Assembly (NCBI RefSeq): GCF_029227915.1
Contig: NC_079875.1
Location: 40,445,201-40,509,200, forward strand
Reading direction: 5' to 3'
Length of the DNA stretch: 64,000 bases
Origin: Hydractinia symbiolongicarpus
Lineage: Eukaryota; Cnidaria; Hydrozoa; Anthoathecata; Hydractiniidae
The position numbers and the translations under genes are program-made. The notes under the pieces are model-generated. The model saw only the letters and a list, made by a program, of their open reading frames with translations. It had not been told where the DNA came from and made no database searches. Below, piece after piece: positions 53,171 to 64,000 of the stretch (positions are counted from its first letter, which is position 1; every line of letters starts with the position of its first letter).

Positions 53171-55050
53171 ATAACATTCTTCTAAATTTGACGTGATTGC
53201 CGGAACTCAGCAATTACACTAGGCACTGTGATAGCGCTTCATTTAAAAATTAAGCTAAAAAAAGTCATTTTTTTACTGTGGGACCTATCCTAGCCGTTAT
53301 CGCGCGCTGAAGAAATAGCGACAGTTTCAAAAACTACATTTCATTGGCTTTTTAACGGTGTCAGTCCGTTTGAGTTACAACGGTTGGGTCACATATTCGT
53401 ATCAACATGTATTTAGCGATATTTTTTTGATATTACTAGGTTGCATCGCTTTTAACAATGAAACGTTGACTGTGGGACTTAATTGCACTAACTTTGGACT
53501 GTGACCTGATAAATGTGATAAATGAGGAAATTGGACTCCAAGAAATAACATTCTTCTTAATTTGACGTGATTGCCGGATCTAAGCGATTACACTGGCCGC
53601 TGTGGTAGCGTTTCATTTAAGAGTTTAGATAAATAAGTCATTCTTTACTGTGGGACCAATCCTGTCCGTTATCGCGCGCTGAAGAAATAGCGACAATTTC
53701 AAAAACTAAATTTCATTGAATTTCTAACGGTGTCAGTCCGTTTCAGTTACAACGGTTTGGTCACATAATCGTACGAACATGTATTTAGCGATATTTTTCT
53801 GATATTACTAGGTTGCATCGCTTTTAACTATGAAACGATTGACTGTGGGACTTAATTGAACTAACTTTGGACTCTGACCTGATAAATGTGATAAATGAGA
53901 CAATTGGACACCAAGAAATAACATTCTTCTTAATTTGACATGATTGCCGAAACTCAGCGATTACACTGGGCTCTGTGGTAGCGCTTCATTTAAGAATTAA
54001 GTTAAAAAAAGTCATTTTTTTATTGTGGTACCAATCCTAGACGTTATCGCGCGCTGAGGAAATAGCGACAGTTTCAAAAACTACACTTCATTGTCTTTCT
54101 AACGTTGTCAGTCCGTTTGAGTTACAACGGTTGGGTTACATATTCGTACCAACATGTGTTTAGCGATATTTTTCTGATATTACTTGGTTGCATCGCTTTT
54201 AACGATGAAACGATTGACTGTGGGACTAAATGGAGCTAACTTTGTACTGTGACCTGATAAATGTGATAAATGAGACAATTGGACTCCAAGAAATAACATT
54301 CTTGTTAATTTGATGTGATTGCCGGAACTCAGCGATTACACTGGGCACCGTGGTAGCGCTTCATTTGAAAATTAAGCTAAAAAAAGTCATTTTTTTACTG
54401 TGGGACCTATCCTAGCCGTTAGCGCGCGTTGAAGAAAAAGCGACAATTTCAAAAACTATATTTCATTGACTTTCTAACAGTGTCAGTCCCTTTGAGTTAC
54501 AACGGTTGGGTCACATATTCGTACCAACATGTATTTAGCGATATTGTTCTGATATTACTAGGTTGCATCGCTTTTAACAATGAAACGATTGACTGTGGGA
54601 CTTAATTGAGCTAACTTTGGACTGTCACCTGATAAATGTGATAAATCAGACAATTGGACTCCAAGAAATAACATTCTTCTAAATTTGACGTGATTGCCGG
54701 AACTCAGCAATTACACTAGGCACTGTGATAGCGCTTCATTTAAAAATTAAGCTTAAAAAAGTCATTTTTTTACTGTGGGACCTATCCTAGTCGTTATCGC
54801 GCGCTGAAGAAATAGCGACAGTTTCAAAAACTACATTTCATTGGCTTTTTAACGGTGTCAGTCCGTTTGAGTTACAACGGTTGGGTCACATATTCGTACC
54901 AACATGTATTTAGCGATATTTTTTTGATATTACTAGGTTGCATCGCTTTTAACAATGAAACGTTGACTGTGGGACTTAATTGCACTAACTTTGGACTGTG
55001 ACCTGATAAATGTGATAAATGAGGAAATTGGACTCCAAGAAATAACATTC
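52036..55050 (+). repeat. 4-monomer tandem duplication (1,497 bp x 2)
   Basis: 52036-53532 and 53533-55050 are adjacent copies at an offset of 1,497 bp (GCCGGATCT at 52076 and 53573). I noted about six differences, for example CAGTTTC/CAATTTC at about 53696, CAGTTGGGTC/CGGTTGGGTT at about 54128, CGTATC/CGTACC, AAGCTAA/AAGCTTAA and TAGCCG/TAGTCG. The duplicated segment straddles the end of the 6-monomer copy, so it formed after that block. Confidence 0.88.
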
Positions 55051-56624
55051 TTCTAAATTTGACGTGATTGCCGGAACTCAGCGTTTACACTGGGCACTGT
55101 GATAGCGCTTCATTTAAAAATTAAGCTAAAAAAAGTAATTTTTTTCCGTGGGACCTATCCTACCCGTCAGCGCGCGTTGAAGAAAAAGCGACAGTTTCAA
55201 AAAGTACATTTCATTGACTTTCTAACAGTGTCAGTCCCTTTGGGTTACAACGGTTGGGTCACATATTAGTACCAATATGTATTTAGCGATATTTTTCTGA
55301 TATTACTAGGTTGCATCGCTTTTAACAATGAAACGATTGACTGTGGGACTTAATTGAGCTAACTTTGGACTGTCACCTGATAAATGTGATAAATCAGATA
55401 ATTGGACTCCTAGAAATAACATTCTTCTAAATTTGACGTGATTGCCGGAACTCAGCGATTACACTGGGCACTGTGGTAGCGCTTCAATTAAAAATTAAGC
55501 TAAAAAAAGTCATTTTTTTCTGTGGGACCTATCCTAGCCGTTATCGCGCGCTGAAGAAATAGGGACAGTTTCAAAAACTACATTTCATTGGCTTTCTAAC
55601 GGTGTCAGTCCGTTTGAGTTACAACGGTTTGGTCACATATTCGTACCAACATGTATTTAGCGATATTTTTTTGATATTACTAGGTTGCATCGCTTTTAAC
55701 TATGAAACGATTGACTGTGGGACTTATTTAAGCCAACTTTGGACTGTCACCTGATAAATGCGATAAAGGATACAATTGGACTCCAAGAAAAATTATTCTT
55801 CTTAATTCTTCATGATTGCCGAAACTCAGCGATTACACTGGACTCTGTGGCAGCGCTTCATTTAAGAATTATGATAAAAAAGTCATTTTTTTATTGTGGG
55901 ACCAATCCTAGACATTATCGCTCGCTGAGGAAATAGCGACAGTTTCAAAAACTACATTTCATTGGCTTTCTAACGGTGTCAGTCCGTTTGAGTCACAACG
56001 GTTGGGTCACATACTCGTACCAACATGTATTTAGCGATATTTTTCTGATATTACTAGGTTGCATCGCTTTTAACTATGAAACGATTGACTGTGGGACATA
56101 ATTAAGCTAACTTTGGACTGTCACCTGATAAATGTGAAAAATGAGACAATTGGACTCCAAGAAAAAACATTCTTCTTAATTTGACATGATTGCCGAAACT
56201 CAGCGATTACACTGGTCTCTGTGGTAGCGCTTCATTTAAGAGTTTAGATAAATAAGTCATTCTTTACTGTGGGACCAATCCTATCCGTTATCGCGCGCTG
56301 AAGAAATAGCGACAGTTTTAAAAACTAAATTTCATTGACTTTCGAACGGCGTCAGTCCGTTTCAGTTACAACGGTTTGGTCACATATTCGTACCAACATG
56401 TATTTAGTGATATTTTTTTGATATTACTGGGTTGCATCGCTTTTAACAATGAAACGATTGACTGTGGGACGTAATTGAACTAACTTTGGACTGTGACCTG
56501 ATAAATGTAATAAATGAGACAATTGGACTCCAAGAAATACCATTATTGTTAATTTGACGTGATTGACGGAACTCAGCGATTACACTGGGCACTGTGGTAG
56601 CGCTTCATTTAAAAAATAAGCTAA
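55051..56624 (+). repeat. Mosaic satellite, no gene
   Basis: Four monomers linking two block families. The last GAGTTTAGATAAATAAGTC monomer of the window is at about 56239. A GTGGCAGCGC monomer (about 55848) shares TTATTCTTCTTAA with units at 35.6 and 58.8 kb. At 55739-55936 a 65-codon frame is open by chance. No gene. Confidence 0.7.
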
Positions 56625-59241
56625 AAAAAGTAATTTTTTTCCGTGGGACCTATCCTACCCGTCAGCGCGCGTTGAAGAAAAAGCGACAGTTTTAAAAACT
56701 AAATTTCATTGACTTTCGAACGGCGTCAGTCCGTTTCAGTTACAACGGTTTGGTCACATATTCGTACCAACATGTATTTAGCGATATTTTTTTGATATTA
56801 CTGGGTTGCATCGCTTTTAACAATGAAACGATTGACTGTGGGACGTAATTGAACTAACTTTGGACTGTGACCTGATAAATGTGATAAATGAGACAATTGG
56901 ACTCCAAGAAATACCATTATTGTTAATTTGACGTGATTGACGGAACTCAGCGATTACACTGGACTCTGTGGCAGCGCTTCATTTAAGAATTATGATAAAA
57001 AAGTCATTTTTTATTGTGGCACCAATCCTAGACATTATCGCGCGCTGAGGAAATAGCGACAGTTTCAAAAACTACATTTCATTGGCTTTCTAACGGTGTC
57101 AGTCCGTTTGAGTTACAACGGTTGGGTCACATATTCGTACCAACATGTATTTAGCGATATTTTTTTGATATTACTAGGTTGCATCGCTTTTAACAATGAA
57201 ACGTTGACTGTGGGACTTAATTCCACTAACTTTGGACTGTGACCTGATAAATGTGATAAATGAGGAAATTGGACTCCAAGAAATAACATTCTTCTAAATT
57301 TGACGTGATTGCCGGAACTCAGCGTTTACACTGGACACTGTGATAGCGCTTCATTTAAAAATTAAGCTAAAAAAAGTCATTTTTTTCCGTGGGACCTATC
57401 CTACCCGTTAGCGCGCGTTGAAGAAAAAGCGACAGTTTCAAAAACTACATTTCATTGACTTTCTAACAGTGTCAGTCCCTTTGAGTTACAACGGTTGGGT
57501 CACATATTAGTACCAATATGTATTTAGCGATATTTTTCTGATATTACTAGGTTGCATCGCTTTTAACAATGAAACGTTGACTGTGGGACTTAATTGGACT
57601 AACTTTGGACTGTGACCTGATAAATGTGATGAATGAGACAATTGGACTCCAAGAAATAACATTCTTGTTAATTTGATGTGATTGCCGGAACTCAGCGATT
57701 ACACTGGGCACTGTGGTAGCGCTTCATTTAAAAATTAAGCTAAAAAAAGTCATTTTTTTTCTGTGGGACCTATCCTAGCCGTTATCGCGCGCTGAAGAAA
57801 TAGAGACAGTTTCAAAAACTACATTTCATTGGCTTTCTAACGGTGTCAGTCCGTTTGAGGTACAACGGTTGGGTCACATATTCGTACCAACATGTATTTA
57901 GCGATATTTTTCAAGTATTACCAGGTTGTATCGCTTTTAACAATGAAACGATTGACTGTGGGACTTAATTGAGCTAACTTTGGACTGTGACCTGATAAAT
58001 GTGATAAATGAGACAATTGGACTCCAAGAAATAACAGTCTTGTTAATTTGATGTGATTGCCGGAACTTAGCGATTACACTGGGCACTGTGGTAGCGCTTC
58101 ATTTAAAAATTAGGCTAAAAAAAGTCATTTTTTTACTGTGTGACCTATCCTAGCCGTTAGCGCGTGTTGAAGAAAAAGCGACAGTTTCAAAAAGTACATT
58201 TCATTGACTTTCTAACAGTGTCAGTCCCTTTGAGTTACAACGGTTGGGTCACATATTAGTACCAATATGTATTTAGCGATATTTTTCTGATATTACTAGG
58301 TTGCATCGCTTTTAACAATGAAACGATTGACTGTGGGATTTAATTGAGCTAACTTTGGATTGTCACCTGATAAATGTGATAAATCAGATAATTGGACTCC
58401 TAGAAATAACATTCTTCTAAATTTGACGTGATTGCCGGAACACAGCGATTACACTGGGCACTGTGGTAGCGCTTCACTTAAAAATTAAGCTAAAAAAAGT
58501 CATTTTTTTTCTGTGGGACCTATCCTAGCCGTTATCGCGCGCTGAAGAAATAGAGACAGTTTCAAAAACTACATTTCATTGGCTTTCTAACGGTGTCAGT
58601 CCGTTTGAGTTACAACGGTTGGGTCACATATTCGTACCAACATGTATTTAGCGATATTTTTTTGATATTACTAGGTTGCATCGCTTTTAACTATGAAACG
58701 ATTGACTGTGGGACTTAATTAAGCCAACTTTGGACTGTCACCTGATAAATGCGATAAAGGAGACAATTGGACTCCAAGAAAAATTATTCTTCTTAATTTG
58801 ACATGATTGCCGAAACTCAGCGATTACACTGGACTCTGTGGCAGCGCTTCATTTAAGAATTATGATAAAAAAGTCATTTTTTTATTGTGGCACCAATCCT
58901 AGACATTATCGCGCGCTGAGGAAATAGCGACAGTTTCAAAAACTACATTTCATTGGCTTTCTAACGGTGTCAGTCCGTTTGAGTTACAACGGTTGGGTCA
59001 CATATTCGTACCAACATGTATTTAGCGATATTTTTTTGATATTACTAGGTTGCATCGCTTTTAACAATGAAACGTTGACTGTGGGACTTAATTCCACTAA
59101 CTTTGGACTGTGACCTGATAAATGTGATAAATGAGGAAATTGGACTCCAAGAAATAACATTCTTCTAAATTTGACGTGATTGCCGGAACTCAGCGTTTAC
59201 ACTGGGCACTGTGATAGCGCTTCATTTAAAAATTAAGCTAA
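56625..59241 (+). repeat. 7-monomer higher-order repeat, copy 1 (2,617 bp)
   Basis: The CGGAACTC anchor of the GATTGACGG monomer lies at 56941, 59558 and 62174, spaced 2,617 and 2,616 bp. Shared markers are TTCGAACGGCGTC, TTACTGGGTTGC, GGCACCAATCCTAGAC, TTAATTCCACTAAC, TCCGTGGGACC, ATATTAGTACCAATATG and GATGAATGAG. At about 57905-58180 copy 1 carries a different monomer type from copy 2 (see Findings). Confidence 0.9.
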
Positions 59242-61857
59242 AAAAAGTCATTTTTTTCCGTGGGACCTATCCTACCCGTCAGCGCGCGTTGAAGAAAAAG
59301 CGACAGTTTTAAAAACTAAATTTCATTGACTTTCGAACGGCGTCAGTCCGTTTCAGTTACAACGGTTTGGTCACATATTCGTACCAACATGTATTTAGCG
59401 ATATTTTTTTGATATTACTGGGTTGCATCGCTTTTAACAATGAAACGATTGACTGTGGGACGTAATTGAACTAACTTTGGACTGTGACCTGATAAATGTG
59501 ATAAATGAGACAATTGGACTCCAAGAAATACCATTATTGTTAATTTGACGTGATTGACGGAACTCAGCGATTACACTGGACTCTGTGGCAGCGCTTCATT
59601 TAAGAATTATGATAAAAAAGTCATTTTTTTATTGTGGCACCAATCCTAGACATTATCGCGCGCTGAGGAAATAGCGACAGTTTCAAAAACTACATTTCAT
59701 TGGCTTTCTAACGGTGTCAGTCCGTTTGAGTTACAACGGTTGGGTCACATATTCGTACCAACATGTATTTAGCGATATTTTTTTGATATTACTAGGTTGC
59801 ATCGCTTTTAACAATGAAACGTTGACTGTGGGACTTAATTCCACTAACTTTGGACTGTGACCTGATAAATGTGATAAATGAGGAAATTGGACTCCAAGAA
59901 ATAACATTCTTCTAAATTTGACGTGATTGCCGGAACTCAGCGTTTACACTGGGCACTGTGATAGCGCTTCATTTAAAAATTAAGCTAAAAAAAGTCATTT
60001 TTTTCCGTGGGACCTATCCTACCCGTTAGCGCGCGTTGAAGAAAAAGCGACAGTTTCAAAAACTACATTTCATTGACTTTCTAACAGTGTCAGTCCCTTT
60101 GAGTTACAACGGTTGGGTCACATATTAGTACCAATATGTATTTAGCGATATTTTTCTGATATTACTAGGTTGCATCGCTTTTAACAATGAAACGTTGACT
60201 GTGGGACTTAATTGGACTAACTTTGGACTGTGACCTGATAAATGTGATGAATGAGACAATTGGACTCCAAGAAATAACATTCTTGTTAATTTGATGTGAT
60301 TGCCGGAACTCAGCGATTACACTGGGCACTGTGGTAGCGCTTCATTTAAAAATTAAGCTAAAAAAAGTCATTTTTTTTCTGTGGGACCTATCCTAGCCGT
60401 TATCGCGCGCTGAAGAAATAGAGACAGTTTCAAAAACTACATTTCATTGGCTTTCTAACGGTGTCAGTCCGTTTGAGGTACAACGGTTGGGTCACATATT
60501 CGTACCAACATGTATTTAGCGATATTTTTTTGATATTACTAGGTTGCATCGCTTTTAACAATGAAACGTTGACTGTGGGACTTAATTGCACTAACTTTGG
60601 ACTGTGACCTGATAAATGTGATAAATGAGGAAATTGGACTCCAAGAAATAACATTCTTCTAAATTTGACGTGATTGCCGGAACTCAGCGTTTACACTGGG
60701 CACTGTGATAGCGCTTCATTTAAAAATTAAGCTAAAAAAAGTCATTTTTTTCCGTGGGACCTATCCTACCCGTCAGCGCGCGTTGAAGAAAAAGCGACAG
60801 TTTCAAAAAGTACATTTCATTGACTTTCTAACAGTGTCAGTCCCTTTGAGTTACAACGGTTGGGTCACATATTAGTACCAATATGTATTTAGCGATATTT
60901 TTCTGATATTACTAGGTTGCATCGCTTTTAACAATGAAACGATTGACTGTGGGATTTAATTGAGCTAACTTTGGACTGTCACCTGATAAATGTGATAAAT
61001 CAGATAATTGGACTCCTAGAAATAACATTCTTCTAAATTTGACGTGATTGCCGGAACTCAGCGATTACACTGGGCACTGTGGTAGCGCTTCACTTAAAAA
61101 TTAAGCTAAAAAAAGTCATTTTTTTTCTGTGGGACCTATCCTAGCCGTTATCGCGCGCTGAAGAAATAGAGACAGTTTCAAAAACTACATTTCATTGGCT
61201 TTCTAACGGTGTCAGTCCGTTTGAGTTACAACGGTTGGGTCACATATTCGTACCAACATGTATTTAGCGATATTTTTTTGATATTACTAGGTTGCATCGC
61301 TTTTAACTATGAAACGATTGACTGTGGGACTTAATTAAGCCAACTTTGGACTGTCACCTGATAAATGCGATAAAGGAGACAATTGGACTCCAAGAAAAAT
61401 TATTCTTCTTAATTTGACATGATTGCCGAAACTCAGCGATTACACTGGACTCTGTGGCAGCGCTTCATTTAAGAATTATGATAAAAAAGTCATTTTTTTA
61501 TTGTGGCACCAATCCTAGACATTATCGCGCGCTGAGGAAATAGCGACAGTTTCAAAAACTACATTTCATTGGCTTTCTAACGGTGTCAGACCGTTTGAGT
61601 TACAACGGTTGGGTCACATATTCGTACCAACATGTATTTAGCGATATTTTTTTGATATTACTAGGTTGCATCGCTTTTAACAATGAAACGTTGACTGTGG
61701 GACTTAATTGCACTAACTTTGGACTGTGACCTGATAAATGTGATAAATGAGGAAATTGGACTCCAAGAAATAACATTCTTCTAAATTTGACGTGATTGCC
61801 GGAACTCAGCGTTTACACTGGGCACTGTGATAGCGCTTCATTTAAAAATTAAGCTAA
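59242..61857 (+). repeat. 7-monomer higher-order repeat, copy 2 (2,616 bp)
   Basis: A full seven-monomer copy. Where copy 1 has the TCAAGTATTACCAGG and ACAGTCTTG type, this copy has the GATATTTTTTTGATATT and GAGGAAATTGG type at about 60520-60790. Either may be the original state. A TCAGACCG change occurs at about 61586. Confidence 0.9.
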
Positions 61858-64000
61858 AAAAAGTCATTTTTTTCCGTGGGACCTATCCTACCCGTCAGCG
61901 CGCGTTGAAGAAAAAGCGACAGTTTTAAAAACTAAATTTCATTGACTTTCGAACGGCGTCAGTCCGTTTCAGTTACAACGGTTTGGTCACATATTCGTAC
62001 CAACATGTATTTAGCGATATTTTTTTGATATTACTGGGTTGCATCGCTTTTAACAATGAAACGATTGACTGTGGGACGTAATTGAACTAACTTTGGACTG
62101 TGACCTGATAAATGTGATAAATGAGACAATTGGACTCCAAGAAATACCATTATTGTTAATTTGACGTGATTGACGGAACTCAGCGATTACACTGGACTCT
62201 GTGGCAGCGCTTCATTTAAGAATTATGATAAAAAAGTCATTTTTTTATTGTGGCACCAATCCTAGACATTATCGCGCGCTGAGGAAATAGCGACAGTTTC
62301 AAAAACTACATTTCATTGGCTTTCTAACGGTGTCAGTCCGTTTGAGTTACAACGGTTGGGTCACATATTCGTACCAACATGTATTTAGCGATATTTTTTT
62401 GATATTACTAGGTTGCATCGCTTTTAACAATGAAACGTTGACTGTGGGACTTAATTCCACTAACTTTGGACTGTGACCTGATAAATGTGATAAATGAGGA
62501 AATTGGACTCCAAGAAATAACATTCTTCTAAATTTGACGTGATTGCCGGAACTCAGCGTTTACACTGGGCACTGTGATAGCGCTTCATTTAAAAATTAAG
62601 CTAAAAAAAGTCATTTTTTTCCGTGGGACCTATCCTACCCGTTAGCGCGCGTTGAAGAAAAAGCGACAGTTTCAAAAACTACATTTCATTGACTTTCTAA
62701 CAGTGTCAGTCCGTTTGAGGTACAACGGTTGGGTCACATATTCGTACCAACATGTATTTAGCGATATTTTTTTGATATTACTAGGTTGCATCGCTTTTAA
62801 CAATGAAACGTTGACTGTGGGACTTAATTGCACTAACTTTGGACTGTGACCTGATAAATGTGATAAATGAGGAAATTGGACTCCAAGAAATAACATTCTT
62901 CTAAATTTGACGTGATTGCCGGAACTCAGCGTTTACACTGGGCACTGTGATAGCGCTTCATTTAAAAATTAAGCTAAAAAAAGTCATTTTTTTCCGTGGG
63001 ACCTATCCTACCCGTCAGCGCGCGTTGAAGAAAAAGCGACAGTTTTAAAAACTAAATTTCATTGACTTTCGAACGGCGTCAGTCCGTTTCAGTTACAACG
63101 GTTTGGTCACATATTCGTACCAACATGTATTTAGCGATATTTTTTTGATATTACTGGGTTGCATCGCTTTTAACAATGAAACGATTGACTGTGGGACGTA
63201 ATTGAACTAACTTTGGACTGTGACCTGATAAATGTGATAAATGAGACAATTGGACTCCAAGAAATACCATTATTGTTAATTTGACGTGATTGACGGAACT
63301 CAGCGATTACACTGGACTCTGTGGCAGCGCTTCATTTAAGAATTATGATAAAAAAGTCATTTTTTTATTGTGGCACCAATCCTAGACATTATCGCGCGCT
63401 GAGGAAATAGCGACAGTTTCAAAAACTACATTTCATTGGCTTTCTAACGGTGTCAGTCCGTTTGAGTTACAACGGTTGGGTCACATATTCGTACCAACAT
63501 GTATTTAGCGATATTTTTTTGATATTACTAGGTTGCATCGCTTTTAACAATGAAACGTTGACTGTGGGACTTAATTCCACTAACTTTGGACTGTGACCTG
63601 ATAAATGTGATAAATGAGGAAATTGGACTCCAAGAAATAACATTCTTCTAAATTTGAGGTGATTGCCGGAACTCAGCGTTTACACTGGGCACTGTGATAG
63701 CGCTTCATTTAAAAATTAAGCTAAAAAAAGTCATTTTTTTCCGTGGGACCTATCCTACCCGTTAGCGCGCGTTGAAGAAAAAGCGACAGTTTCAAAAACT
63801 ACATTTCATTGACTTTCTAACAGTGTCAGTCCCTTTGAGTTACAACGGTTGGGTCACATATTAGTGCCAATATGTATTTAGCGATATTTTTCTGATATTA
63901 CTAGGTTGCATCGCTTTTAACAATGAAACGTTGACTGTGGGACTTAATTGGACTAACTTTGGACTGTGACCTGATAAATGTGATGAATGAGACAATTGGA
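61858..64000 (+). repeat. 7-monomer repeat, copy 3, rearranged and cut by window end
   Basis: This follows copy 2 from GTCATTTTTTTCCGTGGG to about 62705. There AACAGTGTCAGTCC is joined to GTTTGAGGTACAACGG, skipping one monomer in register. A second join at about 63045 returns to the TTTCGAACGGCGTC monomer seen at 61930. The result is a 3-monomer repeat (62174 and 63294, 1,120 bp apart). From there to the window end the order of copy 1 and 2 starts again. Confidence 0.85.

Larger units (their letters stand above)
1..64000 (+). repeat. Satellite DNA array, ~374-bp monomer, ~171 copies
   Basis: The whole window is a head-to-tail array of one monomer family. The word ATGAAACG, or a one-base variant, recurs about every 374 bp (8, 383, 758, 1133, 1508, 1878, 2250 ... 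63923), giving 171 periods averaging 373.8 bp. All copies read in the same orientation, and the window begins and ends inside the array. Units are usually 370-375 bp; length varies through the A- and T-runs and one recurrent 5-bp deletion. Composition is about 37% G+C. I found no stretch over about 50 bp that does not align to the monomer, so there are no genes, transposons or spacers to annotate. The unit length is close to twice a nucleosome repeat (2 x 187 bp), common for satellites. A centromeric or pericentromeric place is plausible but not shown. The family and species are not recognised. Confidence 0.98.

Noticed and set aside
10685-62849. Plus-strand frames of 61-90 codons at 10685, 14706, 16645, 46950, 55739 and 62652.
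   Set aside because: Each is the same part of the monomer left open by chance; the longest (14706-14978) exists only because ACACTGG changed to ACAATGG. There is no start context, partner gene or homologous domain.
252-62896. Recurrent minus-strand reading frames of 61-86 codons (for example 252-476, 1786-1971, 35751-35975, 62672-62896), 22 seen, with similar predicted peptides.
   Set aside because: They recur because the monomer recurs, at multiples of ~374 bp, and are closed in most other monomers by single-base and A/T-run changes. They end at class-specific stops and show no sign of selection on the frame. The repeat, not the peptide, is what is conserved.
1-64000. CRISPR array.
   Set aside because: The repeat is 374 bp with no unique spacers; every base belongs to the repeat.
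1-64000. 5S rDNA, histone or tRNA cluster, which can have units of a few hundred bp.
   Set aside because: I found no 5S box A/C motif set, no tRNA cloverleaf with A and B boxes, and no histone reading frame in the unit.
1-64000. Assignment to a named satellite or species (for example a beetle or moth satellite).
   Set aside because: The unit length is in the range of several insect satellites, but I do not recognise the sequence, and naming one would be a guess.

Overview
This window is one uninterrupted head-to-tail satellite DNA array. From the first base to the last, the same unit of about 374 bp recurs on the same strand. I saw no unique sequence, transposon, gene, tRNA or rRNA gene, inversion or gap. 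Anchoring on the ATGAAACG word in each unit gives starts at 8, 383, 758, 1133, 1508, 1878 and 2250, and the last one at 63923. That is about 171 periods averaging 373.8 bp. A unit is about 37% G+C by hand count.

This is eukaryotic heterochromatin (centromeric, pericentromeric, subtelomeric or sex-chromosome type). CpG is not depleted: about 17 CpG in a 375-bp unit against about 13 expected from composition. That argues against the heavily methylated satellites of vertebrates and most plants and for an invertebrate with little repeat methylation, but this is an inference. I do not recognise the satellite and cannot name the species or family.

Layout. At 1-2012 there are near-uniform 375-bp monomers. 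From about 2.0 to 20.2 kb lies an older mosaic of 3-, 5-, 13- and 22-monomer duplications; it holds most units of a subfamily with a 5-bp deletion. At 20.2-26.2 kb an 8-monomer block of 2,992 bp is tandemly duplicated with a single difference seen. At 26.2-33.3 kb are mixed monomers with single-unit duplications. At 33.3-37 kb are 3-monomer units of about 1,120 bp. At 36.9-44.4 kb are 6-monomer units of 2,245 bp, the third having lost one monomer in register. At 44.4-48.8 kb is a mosaic. At 48.8-55.05 kb a 6-monomer and then a 4-monomer tandem duplication overlap. At 56.6-64 kb are 7-monomer units of about 2,617 bp, with an internal monomer replacement and a derived 3-monomer repeat.

No genes work together here. 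The content is a record of array evolution: in-register unequal exchange, block amplification and conversion-like patches, with several higher-order repeat families side by side and diagnostic subfamilies confined to parts of the window. Short antisense reading frames of 61-86 codons recur because the repeat recurs; I do not regard them as genes.
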